From contig JAEXCN010000089.1 in NCBI GenBank assembly GCA_023402175.1, positions 1 through 10,276 of the forward strand: DNA of 10,276 nt, in the 5' to 3' direction. This DNA is from Pseudomonadota bacterium (GTDB lineage Bacteria > Myxococcota_A > Polyangia > Polyangiales > Polyangiaceae). The notes beneath the pieces were generated by a model. That model saw only the letters and a program-made list of their open reading frames with translations, did not search any database and had not been told where the DNA came from. The translations under genes and the position numbers were made by a program. Shown piece by piece: positions 6,221-10,276 of this stretch. Each line of letters starts with the position of its first letter. Within the stretch, counting starts at the first letter, position 1.

Positions 6221-7519
6221 ATGCAGAAGCTGGGGGATCTCACGAACGACGAGCTGCTCGCTCGACTGAACGCGCATGTCGGCAACGGACACGTCTGGCA
6301 GGCTCGGCTCCTCGAGTATCTCGGAGAGGTCGAGGTCCGACGGCTCGATCGCGAGAACGCATATTCGTCGATGTGGGATTTCTGTATTCGAAAACTCGGA
6401 ATGAGCGAAGGCGAGGCTCATCGGCGGATTGCGGTGGCTCGCGTCGTTCGACGGTTTCCGCGCGCCCTCGCGTTGCTCGAACGCGGGGAAGTGCATCTGA
6501 GCGCTGTCTACGCGCTTCGTGAACACCTCAGGGGGGAGAATCACGAAGAGCTCCTTCGCGAAGCGATCGGCAAGAGCACGCAGGAGGTGAAAGCGATGAT
6601 CGCCGCACGGTTCCCGCGTCCCGACGTCGCCAACTGCATCGAGCCCGTCGCGCCGCAAGTGCAACTGGCCGTGGTGAGTCCGCATGCATCGGAAGAATTC
6701 CGGCCGTCAGCGGCAGGTTCGGTCGGCGCTGAGACGCGTCCCAAGATCGAGCCACTCTCGGCGACGCGGTATCGCGTCGAGCTCACCGTGTCCGCCGACG
6801 TCAAGGCGAAGCTCGAACGCATCAAGGACCTCATGCGGCATCGCAATCCGGCCGGGGACCTCGAGATCGTCCTCGATGCTTCGCTCGATCTGCTGCTCGC
6901 CAAGCTCGAACGCCAACGGCTCGGGAAGGTCTCCCGTCCGAATAGATTGAAGCGTGCCGAGCCGCCGATGGGCGCCGCCGAGCATGCCGGAACGCACGCG
7001 CCAGATCGCGGCGCCGATGCGGGCAAGAGCGCCGCCGCCGATGCAATGGTGACTCGCGCGAAGCAGCGCGGCGACGACGTCATGGACACGGTGCGCCGCC
7101 GGCACATCCCGAGGGAGGTGCGGCGACAGGTCTTCGCGCGCGATGGCGAGCAATGCTCGTACCTCGATACGCAGGGCAACCGGTGTCCGGCGCGTGCGTT
7201 CCTCGAGCTCGATCATATTCACGCGAAGGCGCTCGGCGGGGCCGACGATGCAGCAAACCTGAGAGTCAGGTGCCGCGCGCACAACCAGCATCACGCGGAA
7301 CAGGTCTTTGGCCGCGAGCACGTGGCCGCACGGATCCACTTGCGACAGCTCAAGTACGGATCGCCGTCGCCGCGCTTTGACACGGCGGCACGGGCGCTTC
7401 GTTCCTTGGGCTTCCGTGAGCCAGAAGTCCGCCGGGTCATGCCCATGCTCGAGGCAAGGTTCGACGAAGAGACCCCCATCGAGACGATCCTTCGCGAAGC
7501 ACTGCTGCTCCTGTCGTAA
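6221..7519 (+). CDS. HNH endonuclease-domain protein, multi-copy myxobacterial type
   Basis: This is a 432-residue protein. The N-terminal helical part (about 1-235) includes the family marks LTNDELLARL, MSEGEAHRRIAVARVVRRFP, LLERGEVHLSAVYAL and a repeated LERIKDLMRHRNPAGDLEIV-type helix, as in DUF222/13E12-like proteins with a C-terminal HNH. A low-complexity, charged linker (about 236-292) follows. The HNH domain is at about 293-357: IPREVRRQVFARDGEQC, then LELDHIHAKALGGADDAANL with catalytic-type D331, H332 and H334, N346, and RAHN with H354. Cys312, Cys322 and Cys351 may help bind zinc. A C-terminal helical tail (about 385-431, AARALRSLGFREPEVRR) resembles the small RuvA C-terminal/UBA-like three-helix unit. 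The role is unknown; such genes are often many per genome and may be mobile or act in DNA processing. The ATG at 6221 has only a weak ribosome site (AGAAG). It fits the family's usual N-terminus. A hairpin follows the stop. Confidence 0.85.
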   Translation: MQKLGDLTNDELLARLNAHVGNGHVWQARLLEYLGEVEVRRLDRENAYSSMWDFCIRKLGMSEGEAHRRIAVARVVRRFPRALALLERGEVHLSAVYALREHLRGENHEELLREAIGKSTQEVKAMIAARFPRPDVANCIEPVAPQVQLAVVSPHASEEFRPSAAGSVGAETRPKIEPLSATRYRVELTVSADVKAKLERIKDLMRHRNPAGDLEIVLDASLDLLLAKLERQRLGKVSRPNRLKRAEPPMGAAEHAGTHAPDRGADAGKSAAADAMVTRAKQRGDDVMDTVRRRHIPREVRRQVFARDGEQCSYLDTQGNRCPARAFLELDHIHAKALGGADDAANLRVRCRAHNQHHAEQVFGREHVAARIHLRQLKYGSPSPRFDTAARALRSLGFREPEVRRVMPMLEARFDEETPIETILREALLLLS

Positions 7520-7520
7520 T

Positions 7521-7546
7521 CGGCTCGCGAGTGCATGCGCGAGCCG
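7521..7546 (+). terminator. Perfect 9-bp stem hairpin just after the HNH gene
   Basis: CGGCTCGCG (7521-7529) pairs perfectly with CGCGAGCCG (7538-7546) around an eight-base loop. It begins one base after the TAA of the HNH gene (7517-7519), the typical place for an intrinsic terminator. There is no T-run afterwards. It is therefore a U-less terminator candidate or an mRNA 3'-end stabiliser. Confidence 0.5.
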
Positions 7547-7700
7547 CTCCTGATCGCCACGTGGGCTGGCGGCGGCAAGCGATTCTCCTCGGCGAGACGA
7601 CGCGGATCGATTTCGATGCGCGCGTTCCGCGAGGGTTCGTTCACGGACCTCCGAGCGTCGACTCGAGCTCGCCGAGCGGAGTCGCGATCGGCCTCTCCGG

Positions 7701-7758
7701 CGAGCTCGAACACATTCACCCGAAGGCTCTCGGCGGGACCGACGATGCAGACGTCAGG
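7701..7758 (+). pseudogene. Broken duplicate of the HNH core
   Basis: This stretch matches 7204-7270 inside the intact HNH gene. In the first 50 bases, from CGAGCTCGA to GACGATGCAG, the two differ at only about six positions. The copy then lacks nine bases relative to the intact gene before both reach GTCAGG. Translated, it reads ELEHIHPKALGGTDDAD against ELDHIHAKALGGADDAA in the intact protein, with the D of the DHxH motif changed to E. I see no recognisable HNH sequence immediately before or after, so it is a short remnant of a second copy. It lies between the HNH gene and the convergent HTH gene. Confidence 0.7.
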
Positions 7759-7770
7759 CCGAGAGCTGGC

Positions 7771-8364
7771 TCAGGACCGCTTCGAAGGCGCGGGGGCTTG
7801 CTCGCGCGCCCAGGACCCGTCGAGCAGATCCACCACGGCCTGCGCGGCTTCTTCACTCTTGCCGCGCGGGACGACCGACGTCACGCCGAGCTTCGAGAGC
7901 GCCGAAGACTTGGTCGCATCCGCGTCGTAGACGACCACCGCCACGTTCGCCGTCTTCTCCGTCCGACGGAGCGCGCGGACGACGTCGGCGAGCTTGGCCT
8001 CTTCACACTTGGCGTCGATGGCGAGCACGTCCGGCGCTTCCCCCGCGACCCCGAGCAGCCCCTCGAGGACGCTCGCCCACGCGACGAAGGAGGTGCCGCG
8101 CGCCTTGCACGCTTTCGCCAGTGCGCGGAGCGACGCCCCAGGCTTGCCGATCGCGGCGACGGTGCCGCCCGGGCTCGTCATGCTCCGGGGCAGGGGAGGT
8201 AGGTTGTTCTTCTCGCAGTACGCTCGCGCGTCGTCGGTCCGAACGCGGTACTGCGAGCCGGGCGTCTTCAGCGCCCGCAGCTTGCCCTCGCGGATCCAGA
8301 GGTACACGGTCTTGGGATGAAGCTCCCAGATCCGCGCGAGCTCGGAAGGTCTGAGGAGCGCCAT
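7771..8364 (-). CDS. BldC/MerR-type helix-turn-helix protein fused to a degenerate receiver-like domain
   Basis: This is a 197-residue protein. Residues 2-55 form a BldC/excisionase-like winged helix-turn-helix: LLRPSELARIWELHPKTVYL, WIREGKLRALKTPGSQYRV and a DARAYCEKN helix. After a Pro/Ser linker (56-66), residues 67-183 show the alternating beta/alpha pattern of a CheY-like receiver. The strand PDVLAID ends in Asp117, where the phosphorylated Asp would sit. VAVVVYDAD takes the place of strand four, and VTSVVPRGK ends in Lys169, the usual conserved Lys. The acidic pair normally found after strand one is missing (VAAIGKPG instead of a DD motif). Phosphorylation is therefore doubtful and the domain may be a pseudo-receiver binding a ligand or partner. 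The start at 8364 directly precedes the HTH; a Met 23 codons upstream is a poorer alternative. It is divergent from the B12-riboswitch unit, so it could regulate that unit or itself. Confidence 0.8.
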   Translation of the reverse strand: MALLRPSELARIWELHPKTVYLWIREGKLRALKTPGSQYRVRTDDARAYCEKNNLPPLPRSMTSPGGTVAAIGKPGASLRALAKACKARGTSFVAWASVLEGLLGVAGEAPDVLAIDAKCEEAKLADVVRALRRTEKTANVAVVVYDADATKSSALSKLGVTSVVPRGKSEEAAQAVVDLLDGSWAREQAPAPSKRS

Positions 8365-8470
8365 TTCGGTCCAGCATAATGCGGAGCGCGCGACGAGGCG
8401 AATCGCAACGAAGCTCGTCCCCTCGCTCCGCATGAGGACAATGCGGCCCGCTCGACGCCGCGGGTGACGG

Positions 8471-8500
8471 GCGCGTCGACGATTGACGCGCAGGCGCGTC
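8471..8500. repeat. Three GCGCGTC half-sites forming nested inverted repeats (operator-like)
   Basis: GCGCGTC occurs at 8471-8477, inverted at 8485-8491 and direct at 8494-8500. The last two make a perfect palindrome GACGCGC-AG-GCGCGTC. The first two make another with seven bases between. The cluster lies in the divergent space between the HTH gene and the riboswitch and overlaps a possible promoter. It could be an operator, for example for the neighbouring HTH protein. CG-rich words recur by chance in this DNA, so the case is moderate. Confidence 0.45.
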
Positions 8501-8512
8501 GTCGAGTATCGA
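8483..8512 (+). promoter_or_regulatory. Possible sigma-70-type promoter for the riboswitch unit
   Basis: TTGACG (8483-8488) is a good -35 element. TATCGA (8507-8512), 18 bases further on, is a weak -10. Transcription would start near 8519, about 40 bases before the riboswitch core. The palindrome at 8485-8500 sits between the two elements, where a bound repressor would block polymerase. Confidence 0.3.
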
Positions 8513-8556
8513 GCGACTCGTGATGGGCGCCCCGGCGTCGTCGTGTCGCTTCATCA

Positions 8557-8765
8557 CTCGCGCGTGGTCGTGACGCCGATCGAGCCCTCCTCGTGAGGAC
8601 GAGCTCGGGGTCACATGGGAAGCCGGTGAGAGACCGGCACGGCGCCCGCCACGGTGACCGGCGACGATCTCGGGAATGACCACTGGTGCGGCGACGCTCG
8701 CCGAGACTGGGAAGGGCCCGAGGGAGGATGACCCGGAAGTCCGGAGACCGGACCCGCGCGATGAG
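8557..8765 (+). promoter_or_regulatory. Cobalamin (vitamin B12) riboswitch
   Basis: The conserved core of the cobalamin riboswitch is readable along its length. GGTCGTGACGCC is at 8567-8578 and GGGAAGCCGGTGAGAGACCG at 8617-8636, where CCGG pairs with CCGG. GCGCCCGCCACGGTGA follows at 8642-8657, ACCACTGG at 8679-8686 and TGGGAAGGGC near 8708-8717. Last comes the B12 box GATGACCCGGAAGTCCGGAG ACC at 8728-8750. Outer stem P1 can form between CGCGCG at 8560-8565 and CGCGCG at 8755-8760, which sets the approximate ends. Such riboswitches bind adenosyl- or other cobalamins and turn off downstream genes for B12 uptake or synthesis or B12-independent enzymes. The regulated gene here is the lipoprotein starting at 8816. 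Confidence 0.95.
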
Positions 8766-8815
8766 ACCTCTTTCGGATGTGCCGGCGCGGGCGTGCGCAG
8801 GCGCGAGGTGGAAAA
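8764..8815 (+). promoter_or_regulatory. Expression platform and ribosome-binding site of the riboswitch-controlled lipoprotein
   Basis: The ribosome site GAGGTGG (8805-8811) precedes the ATG at 8816 by a normal distance. Directly after the riboswitch, ACCTC (8765-8769) is complementary to GAGGT (8805-8809) and could hide the ribosome site. No terminator with a T-run lies between riboswitch and gene, so control at translation is more likely than at transcription. The pairing is short (5 bp) and is inference. Confidence 0.45.
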
Positions 8816-10129
8816 ATGAAGCGACTCTCGTTGTGCCTGGGCCTCCTTGCGCCGATGGGCCTCCTCTGGGCATGCAGCGGCGATGACGATGTCTACCGAG
8901 CGACCGACGCGGGCACGTCCGACGGTTCGACGGTCGATCAGACGTCGCCGCCCACCGACGGCGGGCCTTCGGGCCTCGCCTGTGGTGACGCGACCGGCGC
9001 GCCGCCGCGGGTGCTTCTCGTTCAGGGTAATTTCAAGGGGAACGGCGAGCTCGCCGCGGTGAACCTCACGACGAACGAAGTGGACGGACGGCTCGCGTTC
9101 GACGGCGGCTACGGGAACACGTCGTCGCTCGGCACCGATCCGTACCTGCTCGGAGGCGAATCCGACGTCGTCACGCGCCTCGACGCGCGCGAGCCGTGGA
9201 AGGCTGTCGCGTCGTGGAACGTGCACGGCGACGACGGCACCGATGGCGGCGACGGCGTCGACCCGAACGCAAACCCGGTGGCCGTCGTCCAGACCGCGTG
9301 CGACAAGGCCTACGTCCTCCGTTACAACCGCGACCGCATCGCCGTCATCGATCCGAGCAACCCCGCCGGCGGCGTGCCGACGAAGTGGATCGATCTCTCG
9401 TCGCTCAAGCAGCCCGGCGACCCGAACATGCTCGAGATGACGAGCGCGGTGTACGTTCCGTCGAAGAAGCGCGTCTACGTCCTGCTCGGGAACATCGACT
9501 TCACCAAGTACGTCCCGGCGGAAGGGAAGCTCCTCTGCACGACGCTCAAGCCGTCGATCATCGCGATCGACGTCGACACCGATCAGGTCGTCAGCCTCGG
9601 CGGCACCGCCCCCGGCGGCGGCATCGCGCTCGAGGGATACAACCCGCCGCTCGGATCGCCGCTCGTATACGACGCCGCCCGCGATCGTTTCCTCGTGCTC
9701 CAGGCGGGATGCAACGCCGACCTTGGCGATGGCAAACCCGGAGACATGACCCGCCGCCGTGTCGAGGAGGTCGATCTCGCTACCGGCGCGGTCAAGACGC
9801 TGCTCCCGCTCGACGACAGGGACTTCCCGAGCTCGCTCGCCTTCGTGTCCAACGAACATGCAGCGGTCGCGTTCGGCTACGTCGGCTATCACTGGGATCC
9901 GCGCCAGACGACGCTCGGACCGGAGATCGAGGGCGGGATCGATCTCGTCGCGACGGACGGCCGTGGAGGCTTCGTCGGGACGCATCAGCTCTACTTCGGC
10001 GACGGCGGCACCTCTCTCCAGGTGCTGAGCGTGCCGACGACCGACGCCGGCGCGAAGGTCGTCACGGAGAACCCGTTCTCCAAGCCGGGCGACTACATCG
10101 CAGGCGTCGAGGCCTGGCCTCACCAGTAA
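8816..10129 (+). CDS. Riboswitch-controlled lipoprotein, predicted beta-propeller; candidate cobalamin-capture protein
   Basis: This is a 437-residue protein. A lipoprotein signal with lipobox LWAC (Cys20) is followed by a flexible Asp/Gly/Ser/Thr/Pro linker (about 21-55), as in outer-membrane lipoproteins of myxobacteria. The body (about 60-430) is a series of blade-like units with strand-turn-strand pattern: GELAAVNLTTNEVDGRL, DVVTRLDAREPWKAV, RIAVIDPSNPAGG, SIIAIDVDTDQVVSL, RVEEVDLATGAVKTL, GGIDLVATDGRGGFVG and SLQVLSVPTTDAG. That is about seven, consistent with a YncE/YVTN-like seven-bladed propeller. Cys56, Cys162, Cys241 and Cys299 could form disulfides. An acidic Asp/Gly loop is at about 138-150. 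No enzyme motif is seen. The cobalamin riboswitch upstream implies a role in B12 metabolism. BtuG of Bacteroides, a surface lipoprotein with a propeller fold, binds B12 very tightly, which makes a similar job here an attractive inference, not a demonstrated one. The ATG at 8816 has GAGGTGG upstream; a GTG at 8777 would put extra charged residues before the signal. Confidence 0.8.
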   Translation: MKRLSLCLGLLAPMGLLWACSGDDDVYRATDAGTSDGSTVDQTSPPTDGGPSGLACGDATGAPPRVLLVQGNFKGNGELAAVNLTTNEVDGRLAFDGGYGNTSSLGTDPYLLGGESDVVTRLDAREPWKAVASWNVHGDDGTDGGDGVDPNANPVAVVQTACDKAYVLRYNRDRIAVIDPSNPAGGVPTKWIDLSSLKQPGDPNMLEMTSAVYVPSKKRVYVLLGNIDFTKYVPAEGKLLCTTLKPSIIAIDVDTDQVVSLGGTAPGGGIALEGYNPPLGSPLVYDAARDRFLVLQAGCNADLGDGKPGDMTRRRVEEVDLATGAVKTLLPLDDRDFPSSLAFVSNEHAAVAFGYVGYHWDPRQTTLGPEIEGGIDLVATDGRGGFVGTHQLYFGDGGTSLQVLSVPTTDAGAKVVTENPFSKPGDYIAGVEAWPHQ

Positions 10130-10150
10130 CGCGAGGTAGGATCGCCGGCC

Positions 10151-10276
10151 ATGCGCTGGCTGTTCCACGTCCTGCACGCGGGAGAGGAGTCGTTGGGAAG
10201 CGATGGCCGGTACCGGCCCGCTTCCCTCGACCGTGAAGGCTTCGTGCACGCGTCGTATCGCGACGCCGTGCTCGAG
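10151..10276 (+). CDS. DUF952-family protein, 5' part (continues beyond window)
   Basis: This gene starts 21 bases after the lipoprotein stop, with GAGGTAGG about ten bases before the ATG, so the two are probably co-transcribed and under the same riboswitch. The 42 visible residues, with FHVLHAGEE, YRPASLDREGFVHASYRDAV and the window edge following, match the N-terminus of DUF952 proteins. These are small cytoplasmic proteins of unknown function with a conserved Tyr-x-Pro-x-Ser-Leu then Glu-Gly-Phe-x-His pattern. The rest of the gene is not in the window. The family gives no clear hint of a B12 role; it may be a passenger. Confidence 0.8.
   Translation, partial: MRWLFHVLHAGEESLGSDGRYRPASLDREGFVHASYRDAVLE

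Noticed and set aside
8003..10249. 748-codon open frame on the minus strand across the lipoprotein and riboswitch
   Set aside because: It is Arg/Val/Asp-rich shadow translation of the real plus-strand gene, covers the riboswitch antisense, and resembles no family.
1..10276. CRISPR array, tRNA or rRNA genes, intact insertion sequence
   Set aside because: I saw no regularly spaced direct repeats, no cloverleaf or rRNA sequence, and no transposase or terminal inverted repeats.

Overview
The window looks like chromosomal DNA of a high-GC Gram-negative bacterium. The best guess is a myxobacterium (Myxococcota, Polyangiales-like). The clues are a lipoprotein with a long Asp/Gly/Ser/Thr/Pro linker after the lipobox, an HNH endonuclease of a type often found in many copies in such genomes, and strong G/C bias at third codon positions. 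This assignment is inference from style and gene families, not from a marker gene.

Layout. (1) 2-583, plus strand: the 3' part of a class IIA HAD-type hydrolase. (2) 588-3465, minus strand: a tight three-gene denitrification unit. It starts with nirK, a copper nitrite reductase with a C-terminal cytochrome c domain, followed by nirV (SUMF1/FGE-like) and a SCO1/SenC-type copper-chaperone lipoprotein. Both junctions are 4-base ATGA overlaps. A gene-free stretch upstream of nirK (3466-3825) has a sigma-54-like sequence and two short palindromes. (3) 3826-4989, minus strand: a radical SAM/SPASM protein related to heme-pathway enzymes. (4) 4990-6220: about 1.2 kb with no intact gene. It has two minus-strand peptide fragments that look like gene remains, and a 75-base near-perfect hairpin. 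(5) 6221-7519, plus strand: an HNH endonuclease-domain protein, followed by a hairpin and by a broken duplicate of its own HNH core (7701-7758). (6) 7771-8364, minus strand: a BldC/MerR-type DNA-binding domain fused to a degenerate receiver-like domain. (7) 8434-10276, plus strand: a possible promoter with an operator-like repeat, a clear cobalamin (vitamin B12) riboswitch, an outer-membrane-type lipoprotein predicted to be a beta-propeller, and the start of a DUF952 gene 21 bases downstream.

How the genes work together. NirK would reduce nitrite to NO in the cell envelope and take electrons through its own heme domain. The SCO protein is a plausible copper supplier for it, and NirV is its usual but poorly understood partner. 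The radical SAM gene may serve heme or cofactor supply, but only context supports that. The most interesting unit is the B12 riboswitch in front of a beta-propeller lipoprotein of unknown function. By analogy with BtuG of Bacteroidetes, it could be a previously undescribed cobalamin-capture lipoprotein of myxobacteria.
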